Shown here: positions 8,480 through 17,033 of the stretch, piece by piece
Layout: the number at the start of each line of letters is the position of its first letter
Position numbering within the stretch: the stretch's first letter is position 1
Assembly (NCBI GenBank): GCA_011620265.1
Contig: WOZM01000272.1
Coordinates: forward strand, 22,124 to 86,123
Reading direction: 5' to 3'
DNA: 64,000 nt
DNA from: Paracoccaceae bacterium
Lineage (GTDB): Bacteria; Pseudomonadota; Alphaproteobacteria; Rhodobacterales; Rhodobacteraceae
The notes under the pieces: model-generated
Seen by the model: only the letters and a program-made list of their open reading frames with translations
What the model was told of the DNA's origin: nothing
The model's database searches: none
Made by a program: the position numbers and the translations under genes

Positions 8480-10948
8480 TCAGCCGCCGCTGTCGGTCGC
8501 CGCCAGCAATGCGTCGAGCGCGGTGCGGACCGACCGGCTCGCCTCGATGAGCGAGCGGCTCTCCGCCAGCGGGCCGGCCGGCGCCTCCGGGGCGGTATCC
8601 GCCTCCTGCGCGGGCGCGTTCGCGGGTAGGACGCCGAATGCCTCGAGTGCGGACCGCATCGGCTCGGGCCCACTCTCTGCGACCACGGCCCAGTTTCCTC
8701 CGCGCCAGGCCTCGCGTCCGGCCTTCTCGGCCTCGCCGATCCCGGAATAGCGCGCCGCCGCCGCAACATGATTGCCCGCCATCGCAGCCGCCGCGGCGCG
8801 GAGCTCCCCGGCCTCGCGGTCGTCGAGTCCGGCGAGCTGCTCCTGAGCCTCGGCCGGGTCGAACTCGCCGAGTGCCGCCCGCGCCAGAAGCCGGCGGCCG
8901 CGATCGGTATAGCCCGCCTCGCCCTTCAACAGCCGCCGCGCCTCGCCGGCAAAGCCGCTGTCGGTCAACCGCTCGGCCAGATCGAGGCGCAGGAGGAGGT
9001 CCGGGTTCGCCGCTTCGAGGATGTCCCGGTTGCGAAAATACTGGAGCAGGAACGCGCTCTCCTCCGTCTCCGGCTCGTCCAGCATCGCAAAGAGCCGCCG
9101 AACGGTGTCGGCCCGCACGGTTTCGGGCGCCTCGCCGGCCCAGTGCCGGTAGGCCTCGAAAGCGCGGTCGAAGTCCTGGCCGGAGCCGCGCGCAAGGACG
9201 TGAAGCTGGTTGAGCACCGGACCCCGCGGCCCGTCCTGCAATTCGAAGGCAAGCGCGGCGGCGCTGTCCGCCAGATCCGTCTCGACCGCCTGGCCGCGGG
9301 CGAGGCGCGATTGCACCGCCATGATCAGCGCGTCAACGGACAGGGGATCGTTGCGCCGCGCCAGCGGGTCGAGCACGCGTTCGCCCTCTTCCGCCCGTCC
9401 CGCCGCGAGGTCGATCTGGGCCTCGACCATGCTTAGCGCGGCGCCCGGATCGCCCGGCGCGCGGGCGATGGCGTCGCGCACGGCATGCGCGGCGGCCTCG
9501 TCGCCGACCGACAGGAACCGGTCCGAGAGCTCCGGCCCGAGGCTGCGGCGCAGATGCACGGGCAGGGCGGAATAGGCGCGCAGGACCGCTTCCTCGTCGA
9601 CGTCCGCACCGGGCGGCAGGTCGGGCCAGGCGAGCACCGCCCAAAGCGCGGCCGCGGTGTCGCACCCCGTCATCCCGGCGATCGCCGCCCCGGCGCCGGG
9701 TGTGCCGCCGTCGAGGATCAGCGACATCTCCCGCAAGACCGTCGCGTCGGCGGACTCGACGGCGAAGGAGTCGAGCACCGCGCGCGCTTCGGCTCCGAAA
9801 CCGAGAAACAGGTAAAGCCGGGCAAGCGCGAGAACCGCATCGTCGGACGGCCGGTCGAATTCTCCGACCAGCGGCGCGCGCCTGTCGGCGATCTGGATTG
9901 TCGGAGGCCTGTCGTCCCCCCAATGCACCAGGTCGAAGTCCGAATCCGGCAGGCAGAGGCCGCCCTCCGCCGTGACGGGTGCTCGGGTGACGGTGGAGAG
10001 CGTGTCGCGGTCGATGCTGGTTTCGGCATGGATCGAGGACTGCTGCAAGCCTGTGTGGCCGGCCGTCGCCGGCGGTTCGGCCATTGCGGTTTCCGGATGC
10101 GCCGTCTCCTCTGCCACGCGCGGCTGGGAGGGTCGGTTCACCTCGACAAGCCCCTGCGCCGCGGCTCGGCTGAGTTGGTGGAGGAGATCCGTCTGCGCCT
10201 CGGTCACGCGGGGATCGGGAACCGGCGGCAGGAGGAGGTCCTCCTCCGCGTTCGACGATGCCGCCCCGGCCGGATCGGGCGCCTCCGGGACGGGTAGCCC
10301 CGCATGGCGAGGCTCCGGGAGCGGGGCGGCCTGGGGCGCTTCCTCCGTCCCGGTCCTGTCCGGCTCCGGCGGAAGCTCGGTTCCGCGCCAGAAGAGGGCG
10401 AGCCTCGGGTCGGTCGTCGGCGGCGGGCGGTAGCCGGTCTGCGGGACCTGCCAGAGCGACAGCCGCTCGGAAGCGCCGTCCGCCGGCGGTGCCGGCGGTT
10501 CTTCCGCAACCTCGGCGGTGGTTGCGGCCTCTTCGAGCCGCCGCTCGAACGCCGATCCTTCCGGCGCCGGCCCGTCGGCGATGTCGATCACCAGCGCGCC
10601 CGACCCGGTCACGAAGGCGGTCGCGTGACAGTCGCAGGGGACGGACAGCGCGAGCCTGCCGGGCGCGCCGCCCGCGGTCACGCTACCCAGGCGGTCGCGC
10701 CTGATCAGGCGATAGACGCCCGAGAGGTCGAACTCCACGTCGTCGCGGACGAGGCGCAGCTCATACCCCGTCTCCGTCCGCCCGAGCTCCCAGCCGGAGG
10801 CGGCGCCGAGATCGACAACGAGTCGGGTGAACCCCTCATGCTCTCCCGATCTCAATCTCAGGGTTTCCGCGGCGGCCGATTCCGCGACGATCCCCGCCCA
10901 GAGCCAGGAGAGCGCCAAGAGGCGCAAGGCGATCGCCGGCCGGATCAT
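8480..10948 (-). CDS. Large periplasmic TPR-like motility protein
   Basis: This 822-residue secreted protein has a signal peptide (ALRLLALSWLWAGIVAESAAA) and an N-terminal AMIN-like beta domain (GEHEGFTRLVVDL ... GALVIDIADG). A Pro/Glu-rich linker follows (residues 130-300), then a long helical-repeat region resembling TPR. Its start overlaps the motA stop (ATGA), so it is translated with MotA and lies downstream of a MotE-like gene. By position it could be the counterpart of rhizobial MotC, the periplasmic partner of MotB that needs the MotE chaperone. That role is inference only. Confidence 0.65.
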   Translation of the reverse strand: MIRPAIALRLLALSWLWAGIVAESAAAETLRLRSGEHEGFTRLVVDLGAASGWELGRTETGYELRLVRDDVEFDLSGVYRLIRRDRLGSVTAGGAPGRLALSVPCDCHATAFVTGSGALVIDIADGPAPEGSAFERRLEEAATTAEVAEEPPAPPADGASERLSLWQVPQTGYRPPPTTDPRLALFWRGTELPPEPDRTGTEEAPQAAPLPEPRHAGLPVPEAPDPAGAASSNAEEDLLLPPVPDPRVTEAQTDLLHQLSRAAAQGLVEVNRPSQPRVAEETAHPETAMAEPPATAGHTGLQQSSIHAETSIDRDTLSTVTRAPVTAEGGLCLPDSDFDLVHWGDDRPPTIQIADRRAPLVGEFDRPSDDAVLALARLYLFLGFGAEARAVLDSFAVESADATVLREMSLILDGGTPGAGAAIAGMTGCDTAAALWAVLAWPDLPPGADVDEEAVLRAYSALPVHLRRSLGPELSDRFLSVGDEAAAHAVRDAIARAPGDPGAALSMVEAQIDLAAGRAEEGERVLDPLARRNDPLSVDALIMAVQSRLARGQAVETDLADSAAALAFELQDGPRGPVLNQLHVLARGSGQDFDRAFEAYRHWAGEAPETVRADTVRRLFAMLDEPETEESAFLLQYFRNRDILEAANPDLLLRLDLAERLTDSGFAGEARRLLKGEAGYTDRGRRLLARAALGEFDPAEAQEQLAGLDDREAGELRAAAAAMAGNHVAAAARYSGIGEAEKAGREAWRGGNWAVVAESGPEPMRSALEAFGVLPANAPAQEADTAPEAPAGPLAESRSLIEASRSVRTALDALLAATDSGG

Positions 10949-11814
10949 GCCGCGTCCGACTTCACGGCCTTCAGCGCCTCCTCCAGCGCCGAATAGCTCG
11001 GCCGGATGTGATGCGGCGTATTCTGGCGCCCGACCTCGATGCAGATATTGGCGGCATGGTTGTAGAGATTGGCGACCAGCACCTCGCGGATCAGATTGTA
11101 GAAATGGCTGTCCTCCTCGACGACTGCCTTCACCTTCACCGCGAAGGGTCCGACGAGGCCGTAGGCCAGAAACACGCCGAGGAACGTCCCCACCAGCGCG
11201 CCGCCGATCATCTTGCCGAGGATCTCCGGCGGCTGGTCGATCGAGCCCATCGTCTTGATGACGCCGAGAACCGCGGCGACGATGCCGAGCGCCGGCAGGC
11301 CGTCGGCGATGGTCTGCAACGCATGGGTCGAATGCAGCGCGTGATTCAGATTGGCTTCGAGCTGCTTTTCCAGCACCTCCTCCACCTGATGCGGATCGTC
11401 GTAGTTCATCGAGGCGGAGCGCATCGTGTCGCAGATCAGCTCCACCGCCGCGTGGTCGTGCTGGATCTTCGGATACTTGCCGAAGATCGAGGAATTCTCG
11501 GGATCCTCGACATGGGCCTCGACGGCAACCGGGTTCTGCCGCGCCAGCCGGATCAGCTCGAACAGCAGGCAGAGCAGATCGCGGTAGTCGTCGGGCTTCC
11601 AGTGCGCGCCCTTGAAGACCTTCTTGATGTCCTTCAGCGTGTGCTTGATCGACGCCCCGTCGTTGGAAAGGACGAAGGCCCCGGCCGCCGCGCCGCCGAT
11701 CATGATCATCTCGAACGGGAGGGCCTTGAGGATGATGCCGAGCTTGCCGCCGGCGGCCATATAGCCGCCGAAGACCATGATGAAGATGATCGCGATACCG
11801 ATGATGCCGACCAT
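10945..11814 (-). CDS. motA: Motor stator protein MotA
   Basis: MotA (289 residues) is the ion-channel stator subunit that pushes on the rotor. It has the typical start MVGIIGIAIIFIMVFGGYM and two N-terminal helices with GGKLGIILKALPFEMIMIGG. A large cytosolic loop follows, then paired C-terminal helices (ALGIVAAVLGVIKTMG and FLGVFLAYGLVGPFAVK, with the conserved proline). The partner motB is 11 kb away on the same strand, not adjacent. The gene overlaps the TPR gene downstream. Confidence 0.95.
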   Translation of the reverse strand: MVGIIGIAIIFIMVFGGYMAAGGKLGIILKALPFEMIMIGGAAAGAFVLSNDGASIKHTLKDIKKVFKGAHWKPDDYRDLLCLLFELIRLARQNPVAVEAHVEDPENSSIFGKYPKIQHDHAAVELICDTMRSASMNYDDPHQVEEVLEKQLEANLNHALHSTHALQTIADGLPALGIVAAVLGVIKTMGSIDQPPEILGKMIGGALVGTFLGVFLAYGLVGPFAVKVKAVVEEDSHFYNLIREVLVANLYNHAANICIEVGRQNTPHHIRPSYSALEEALKAVKSDAA

Positions 11815-11899
11815 GAAGTCATCCTTTCCGCCATCCGAAGGCCGGGGCCGCGTCCCTGGCGCGACCTTCGCAGGCGCGTGTTAACATTCCGTCTTCGCT

Positions 11900-12523
11900 C
11901 TAGTTTCTCGGCGCGTTCGCATTGCGGCCGGCCAGAAGAACGCTGATCGTGTAGGCCGCCTTCGGGTCGAGCCCCGCCATCACCGCCGCCGCCGCGTCAG
12001 GGCGCATCCGGGCGAGGAAACCGGCGGCGAAATCGGGATCCATCTCGCCGAAGAGCGAGGCCGCGTCCTTCGGCTTCATCTTCTCGTAGACGGCGACCAG
12101 CCGGGCGACGTCCTCGTCAGCGGCCTGATCGGCGAGCGTCAGGGTGGCGGAGAGCTTCTCCTCCGCCGCGACGAGGGCCGCGATCTTCTCGTCGATCTCC
12201 GCCTTGGCGAGGGACAGCGCCTGCGACCGGTCCTCCACCTGCGCCTCGCGCTCCGCGAGCCGCGCCTCCCGCGCGCGCAGGTCCTCCAGCATCGCCAGCG
12301 CGCCGGCATCGGGTTCGCAGACCGGCCCGGTCTGCGCCGCCTCGGTCGTCTCGGCTCTATCCGCATTTGCAAGCGCATGACCGGCGCCGGTTCCGATCCG
12401 GATCAGCCCCGACCCGCCGAGGAGGATGGCGATCACGAAAAGGGCGCCGCGGCCGCCGCGCCGTTGCCGCCGGGATTTCCCGCGTAGCTGCCGGGTCGCC
12501 GTTATCTTGCGCTCACCGCTCAT
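11900..12523 (-). CDS. motE: MotE-like motility chaperone
   Basis: This 207-residue protein has a basic N-terminus, one hydrophobic signal/anchor segment (ALFVIAILLGGSGLI), a coiled coil (residues about 85-140, with repeated Glu/Arg/Ala heptads), and a C-terminal MgtE-N/FliG-like helical domain (VYEKMKPKDAASLFGEMDPD). That architecture matches the MotE family; in Sinorhizobium, MotE is a periplasmic chaperone of MotC. A single Cys after the anchor (VCEPD) could allow dimer formation. The start overlaps the end of the small membrane-protein gene by 4 nt. The next gene downstream is motA. Confidence 0.75.
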   Translation of the reverse strand: MSGERKITATRQLRGKSRRQRRGGRGALFVIAILLGGSGLIRIGTGAGHALANADRAETTEAAQTGPVCEPDAGALAMLEDLRAREARLAEREAQVEDRSQALSLAKAEIDEKIAALVAAEEKLSATLTLADQAADEDVARLVAVYEKMKPKDAASLFGEMDPDFAAGFLARMRPDAAAAVMAGLDPKAAYTISVLLAGRNANAPRN

Positions 12524-12885
12524 TCCGCTGCCTCCAGCGCGTCCTCGCCCCGGTCGCGGCGGCGGACGACGCGCATCCGCCGGCCCGGCGTGTCAGGCGC
12601 CTCGGGGAGGTCGTGCAGCGTGGCGAGCATCAGTTCGAGCTTCGCAGCCGCCGCCTCCGCCCGTTCGGTCATCTCCCGCAGCGAGGCCGCCGAATCGCCC
12701 GCCGCACCGCGGGCGCTCGCGAGTGCCTTCGTCATGTCGTCGACCTGCGCCGACAGCACGGCGATGGCGCCGCCCATGCCGCCTTCGAGCGCGTTGAACG
12801 CCTTCAGGCGGCGCGACAGGACGAGGCAGTAGATGCCCGCCCCGATCGCCCCGGCCCCGAGAAGGATATCGGCAATCAGATCCAT
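12520..12885 (-). CDS. Small membrane-anchored coiled-coil protein
   Basis: This 121-residue protein has one N-terminal membrane helix (LIADILLGAGAIGAGIYCLVL) and a cytosolic helical tail (DDMTKALASARGAAGD ... REMTERAEAAAAKLELM) ending in a basic and then acidic stretch. It sits between fliL and the motE-like gene and overlaps the latter by 4 nt. Small proteins of this shape are found in alphaproteobacterial fliL operons, where Caulobacter PflI affects flagellum placement. Whether this is that family cannot be decided without a profile search. Confidence 0.55.
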   Translation of the reverse strand: MDLIADILLGAGAIGAGIYCLVLSRRLKAFNALEGGMGGAIAVLSAQVDDMTKALASARGAAGDSAASLREMTERAEAAAAKLELMLATLHDLPEAPDTPGRRMRVVRRRDRGEDALEAAE

Positions 12886-12895
12886 CGCGCCTCTC

Positions 12896-13381
12896 CTAGT
12901 TGATCACGAATTCGGTCACGAGAAGGTCGCGCACACGGCCCTCGCCGGCGACCATCTGCACCCGCCGCAGCATTTGCGCGCGCAGCCGCACCAGTGCCGT
13001 CGGGTCCTCGAGTTCCTTCACCTCGACCGCGCGCAGATAGCTGTTCAGCACGTCGAGGATGCGCGGCAGGATCAGAAGCACATCGGGCTGGCTGAGCTTG
13101 GCCACCTCGAGCTGGGCGGTGAAATGCAGGTAGCGCCTCGAGGGATCGGTGCCGAGCGACACGACGATCGGGTCGATCGGCACGAAGGCGATGTCGGGCA
13201 GCGCCTCCACCGGCACCGCATCGTCCGCATGCGCGCTGTCGCCGTGGCCGAGGATCATCCCCGAATAGACTGCGTAGAACCCGCCGCCGCCGAGCGCGAG
13301 CATCAGGCCGAGCCCGAGAATCAGCGGCAGCTTCGATTTCTTCTTCGGGGCCTCTTCGGCCGGTTCTTCCGGTTCGGACAT
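12896..13381 (-). CDS. fliL: Flagellar basal-body-associated protein FliL
   Basis: This is canonical FliL (161 residues): a short acidic/lysine-rich cytosolic tail, one membrane helix (LPLILGLGLMLALGGGGFYAV), and the periplasmic domain with FVPIDPIVVSLG, RYLHFTAQLEV and the C-terminal VRDLLVTEFVIN. FliL stabilises stator function at the motor. It heads the minus-strand run fliL, small membrane protein, motE-like, motA, TPR, transglycosylase, flhA-fliR-flhB. A CtrA-type box lies 46-60 nt upstream and is shared with divergent fliF. Confidence 0.93.
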   Translation of the reverse strand: MSEPEEPAEEAPKKKSKLPLILGLGLMLALGGGGFYAVYSGMILGHGDSAHADDAVPVEALPDIAFVPIDPIVVSLGTDPSRRYLHFTAQLEVAKLSQPDVLLILPRILDVLNSYLRAVEVKELEDPTALVRLRAQMLRRVQMVAGEGRVRDLLVTEFVIN

Positions 13382-13426
13382 GACGATCCCGCGATTTGAT
13401 GCCCGACCGGTATAGACCGTGGGAAA

Positions 13427-13441
13427 CTAACCGATTGTTAA
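13427..13441. promoter_or_regulatory. Candidate CtrA box between fliL and fliF
   Basis: The plus strand reads CTAACCGATTGTTAA; on the other strand it is TTAA-N7-TTAG. This matches the TTAA-N7-TTAA consensus of the cell-cycle/motility regulator CtrA at 7 of 8 fixed bases. It is centred between divergent fliL and fliF and has the same half-site spacing as the boxes before flgE and motB. Regulation by CtrA is inferred. Confidence 0.65.
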
Positions 13442-13501
13442 GCGCGATCGGTGAAGCATCGGAAAGACGAGGGGCAGAAGCCCGCAATCGGGAGTAGTGT
13501 C

Positions 13502-15094
13502 GTGCAGCAGCTGACAGCCGTCTGGCAGAACATCGACCCCCGCCGGCGCGTGATCGTGGCGCTGGCGACGCTGGCGATGTTCGCGGCCGTGATGGCGCTG
13601 GCCAATCTCGCCACGAAACCCTCGATGTCGCTGCTTTACGCCGGTCTCGACGGGAATCGCTCGGGCGAGGTCCTGGCCGCCCTCGACCAGCGCAGCGCCA
13701 TCTACGAGGTGCGCGGCACCGCGATCTATGTGGAGACGGCGCGGCGCGACGAGTTGCGGATGACGCTCGCGGCCGAGGGGCTGCCGGCCAACAGCGGCTC
13801 GGGCTACGAGCTTCTCGATTCGCTGACGGGCTTCGGCACCACGTCGCAGATGTTCGACGCCGCCTACCTTCGGGCGAAGGAGGGAGAGCTCGCGCGGACG
13901 ATCATGGCGCTGCCGCAGGTCCGCTCCGCGCGCGTCCATATCGCCGATACGCGGGCACAGGGCTTGCGGTCGCAGTCCCGGCCCTCGGCCTCGGTCGCGG
14001 TCACGACGACCAATGGGGCGATCACCCCGTCGCATGCCAAGGCTCTGAAATACCTCGTCTCTTCGGCGGTCTCCGGGATGTCTCCGGACGATGTGTCGGT
14101 GATCGACGGCGACGGCGCCCTGGTCGATGCCGGCGACGAGCTGACCGGCCCCGCCGGCGAGGACAGGGCGGAGGCGCTCCGCCGCAATGTCGAGCGGCTG
14201 CTCGAGGCGCGCGTCGGCTATGGCAACGCCGTGGTCGAGGTGGCGGTGGAAACCGTGACCGAACGCGAGGCGATCACCGAACGCAGGTTCGACCCCGAGG
14301 GACGGGTGGCGATCTCCACCGATACCGAGGAACGCACCACCTCGGCCAATGATTCCGGGTCGAGCGCCGTGACCGTCGCCTCGAACCTGCCCGCCGGCGA
14401 TGCCGGCGGCAACGGCGGCTCGTCGCAGAGCCAGAACAGCGAGACCCGCGAGCGCACGAATTTCGAGGTCTCGGAAACAACGCGCGAGGTGCTGCGCACA
14501 CCGGGCGCGATCCGCCGGCTGACGGTCGCGGTTCTCGTCGACGGGGTGACGACGGTCGGTGCGGACGGCGCCACGACCATCGAGCCGCGAAGCGAGGAGG
14601 AGCTCGCCGCGCTCCACGACCTCGTTGCCGCCGCCGTCGGCTTCGACGCCGAGCGCGGCGATGTCATCACCCTGAAGTCGATGAGTTTCGAGCCGATCGT
14701 GCCGGCGGCCGAAGGTGCGCCCGGATCGTTCCTCGCCGGCCTCGACGTGATGAGCATCGTCCAGCTCGCGGTCCTCGCGATCGTCAGCCTGGCGCTCGGG
14801 CTCTTCGTCGTCCGCCCGATCCTGTCCTCGCGCGCCACGCGGGTGCCTGAACTCGCGCCCCCTGCCGTCGCCGCCCGTGCCGATGCGTCGGGCGCGCTCA
14901 CGGGCGAGATCGACGATGGCGACTACCTGCCGGGAAGCCTCGCCGTGGTCTCCGACCGGGCGCGCGCCGGGGCTGCGGGAGAGGCAGAGGCCGATCCGGT
15001 CGAACGCCTGCGCCGGATGATCGCCGACCGTCAGGAAGAGACGGTGGAGATCCTGCGCGGCTGGATGGAAGACCCGGAAGAGGAGCAGGCCTGA
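13502..15094 (+). CDS. fliF: Flagellar MS-ring protein FliF
   Basis: FliF (530 residues from the chosen start) forms the inner-membrane MS ring. It shows an N-terminal membrane helix, then YscJ/FliF ring domains (SLLYAGLDGNRSGEVLAAL, VRSARVHIADTRAQ, SASVAVTT). A low-complexity Gly/Ser/Asn stretch precedes the second membrane helix and a short cytosolic tail. The track start is GTG 13451. GTG 13502 (read as MQQLTAVWQNIDPRRR) is preferred because GGAG lies 7 nt upstream. The stop overlaps fliH (TGATG). fliG is not the next gene, unlike in enterobacteria. Confidence 0.94.
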   Translation: MQQLTAVWQNIDPRRRVIVALATLAMFAAVMALANLATKPSMSLLYAGLDGNRSGEVLAALDQRSAIYEVRGTAIYVETARRDELRMTLAAEGLPANSGSGYELLDSLTGFGTTSQMFDAAYLRAKEGELARTIMALPQVRSARVHIADTRAQGLRSQSRPSASVAVTTTNGAITPSHAKALKYLVSSAVSGMSPDDVSVIDGDGALVDAGDELTGPAGEDRAEALRRNVERLLEARVGYGNAVVEVAVETVTEREAITERRFDPEGRVAISTDTEERTTSANDSGSSAVTVASNLPAGDAGGNGGSSQSQNSETRERTNFEVSETTREVLRTPGAIRRLTVAVLVDGVTTVGADGATTIEPRSEEELAALHDLVAAAVGFDAERGDVITLKSMSFEPIVPAAEGAPGSFLAGLDVMSIVQLAVLAIVSLALGLFVVRPILSSRATRVPELAPPAVAARADASGALTGEIDDGDYLPGSLAVVSDRARAGAAGEAEADPVERLRRMIADRQEETVEILRGWMEDPEEEQA

Positions 15095-15693
15095 TGGCGA
15101 AGCGCGTCCAGTTCGAGGTCTTCGAGCTTACCGACATGACCGATGACCGGGTGGAGCTCGGCCAGGCCGAACTCGAGGAATGCCGGCTCGCGGCCTACGA
15201 ACAGGGCTATACCGCCGGCTGGGACGACGCTGTGGCAGCCCAGGACGGGGAGATCGCCCGGCTCAGGGCCGACCTCGGCCGCAACCTCGAAGACCTGTCC
15301 TTCACCTATCACGAGGCGCACAGCCACGTGCTGCGCACGCTGGAGCCTTTGCTCCACGACATGGTGACGAAGGTCCTGCCGGCGATCGCCCGCGAATCGC
15401 TCGGCCAGATGGTGCTCGACCATCTCAGGCCGATGGCGAAAGACCTCGCCGATCAGCCGGTCACCCTCGTCGCCAACCCCGCCAACCGCGAACTTCTGGA
15501 AAACCTCGTCGTGGCGGAAGCGGCGTTCCCGCTGACCTTCCGCGAGGAGCCGTCGCTCGGAGACGGTCAGGTCTATCTGCGCCTCGGCGAGGCGGAATCG
15601 CGCATCGACCTCGACGGTGTGATCTCGGCGATCTCGGCCGCCGTTTCCGCCTTCTTCCAGATCGAGAAACAAGAGGAGAGACGTCATGGATGA
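15094..15693 (+). CDS. fliH: FliH-like export ATPase regulator
   Basis: This 199-residue soluble protein has an N-terminal helical region rich in Glu/Ala (ELEECRLAAYEQGYTAGWDDA, the GY..G..D type repeat of FliH). The C-terminal half resembles the FliH/HrpE domain (PVTLVANPANRELLENL ... ESRIDLDGVI). FliH tethers and inhibits the FliI ATPase. Its position between fliF and fliN supports the call. It overlaps fliF by 1 nt and fliN by 8 nt. Confidence 0.8.
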   Translation: MAKRVQFEVFELTDMTDDRVELGQAELEECRLAAYEQGYTAGWDDAVAAQDGEIARLRADLGRNLEDLSFTYHEAHSHVLRTLEPLLHDMVTKVLPAIARESLGQMVLDHLRPMAKDLADQPVTLVANPANRELLENLVVAEAAFPLTFREEPSLGDGQVYLRLGEAESRIDLDGVISAISAAVSAFFQIEKQEERRHG

Positions 15694-15970
15694 CCCCGCG
15701 AAGCCCGGCCTCGGCGAAGGCAATCCCTTCACCCAGGTCCCGATCGAGATCACGATCTCGGTCGGGCGGGCGCGCCCCCTTGTGCGCGAACTCCTGCGGC
15801 TGAAGCGCGATGCGGTGCTGCCGCTTGACCGCAAGGTCGACGACCCGGTGGAGCTTTACGTCGGCGACCGTCTGATCGCCCGGGGCGAACTGACCGAGCT
15901 CGACGGCGACCAGGCCGGACAGCTCGCGGTCCGCCTGACCGAAGTCGCCGACCTGCAGAATGGGCTCTGA
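15686..15970 (+). CDS. fliN: Flagellar motor switch protein FliN
   Basis: This is a compact 94-residue SpoA/FliMN domain protein: VPIEITISVGRARPLVRELL, then LPLDRKVDDPVELYVGDRLI and ARGELTELDGDQAGQLAVRL. FliN forms the lower part of the cytoplasmic C-ring with FliM and FliG and helps dock FliH. It overlaps the end of fliH by 8 nt and is followed after 3 nt by fliP. Confidence 0.93.
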   Translation: MDDPAKPGLGEGNPFTQVPIEITISVGRARPLVRELLRLKRDAVLPLDRKVDDPVELYVGDRLIARGELTELDGDQAGQLAVRLTEVADLQNGL

Positions 15971-15973
15971 GCG

Positions 15974-16699
15974 GTGCGGAACGCGGTCTGGATCACGGTT
16001 CTTGCCCTGACCCTGTCAACAAGTGCGGCCGGCGCGCAGGACCTGTCGCTCAGCCTCGGCGACCAGACGCTGACCGGCCAGTCGCTTCTCCTCATCGCGC
16101 TCGTGACCGTGCTCAGCCTCGCGCCGGGGCTTGCGGTGATGGTGACCTGCTTTCCCTTCATCGTCACGGTGCTGTCGATCCTGCGCCAGGCCATCGGCTT
16201 GCAGCAATCGCCGCCCAACATGCTCATCGTCTCGCTGGCGCTGTTCCTGACCTGGTTCATCATGGAACCGGTCTTCTCCGAGGCCTGGGCGGCGGGTGTA
16301 CAACCCCTCATCTCCGGCGCGATCGAGCTTCCGGAAGCCTTCGAGCGCGGCATCGCCCCGTTCCGGATCTTCATGGCCGCGCGGATCGAGACCGATACCT
16401 TCCTCTCCCTCGCTGCCCTCCGCCCCGAGACCGCAACGCTTTCGGAGGCCGGCGCGGCGCCGCTGTCGCTCCTCGTGCCGTCCTTCATGCTCTCGGAAGT
16501 CGCCCGCGCCTTCGAGATCGGCTTTCTGATCTACCTGCCCTTCCTCATCATCGACCTCGTCGTCTCGGCCGTGCTGATGTCGATGGGCATGATGATGGTG
16601 CCACCGGCGGTGGTCGCGCTCCCCTTCAAGCTCGCCTTCTTCGTCGTCGCCGATGGCTGGACGCTGATCTCCGGCGCGCTGGTGCGGAGCTACTTCTAG
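15974..16699 (+). CDS. fliP: Flagellar export gate protein FliP
   Basis: FliP (241 residues) is the core export-gate ring subunit. It has a cleavable signal peptide (VWITVLALTLSTSAAGAQ), then membrane helices with the strongly conserved MVTCFPFIVTVLSILRQAIG and PPNMLIVSLALFLTWFIM. The C-terminal part ends in MGMMMVPPAVVALPFKLAFF. It begins with GTG at 15974, 3 nt after the fliN stop. It is the last gene of the fliF-fliH-fliN-fliP run. Confidence 0.95.
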   Translation: MRNAVWITVLALTLSTSAAGAQDLSLSLGDQTLTGQSLLLIALVTVLSLAPGLAVMVTCFPFIVTVLSILRQAIGLQQSPPNMLIVSLALFLTWFIMEPVFSEAWAAGVQPLISGAIELPEAFERGIAPFRIFMAARIETDTFLSLAALRPETATLSEAGAAPLSLLVPSFMLSEVARAFEIGFLIYLPFLIIDLVVSAVLMSMGMMMVPPAVVALPFKLAFFVVADGWTLISGALVRSYF

Positions 16700-17033
16700 A
16701 GACCGAGCCGCCCGCCCCGGCCCACGCCACCGGACGCCGGCCCGGCCGATGATCTTACGCACCGCATCGTCATCGGTGGCGGATCACAGCCCCTGACCGA
16801 ATGCATCGCAAGAAGATCGCAAGAAGAAAGAACGGGCGCGGCCCCGGCCAACCCCGCGTCTTTGGTGCCCCGGCCATCGCTCGCTTCCAAGGGCTGCATG
16901 GGCCGGTCGAACGCCCGGAAGCCGCATGAACGAACCACATCTCCCCCGTCGTCCGGTGCGGATCGCTGCAAGCAGGGACGGTAGTGCGGCCGATGCACAG
17001 GCCGGGTTCCACCGGGAGGACCCGGCCGCGATG
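16700..17033. other. Non-coding gap between convergent fliP and flgI
   Basis: About 330 nt separate the fliP stop from the flgI stop on the opposite strand. Several short frames occur but none has a ribosome binding site, plausible composition or recognisable product. A short GC-rich segment follows fliP but no convincing hairpin with a T-tract. I see no gene or repeat here. Confidence 0.6.

Noticed and set aside
11880-11890. TTAAC half-site between motA and motE-like gene
   Set aside because: Only one half of the CtrA motif is present; the second half at N7 does not match.
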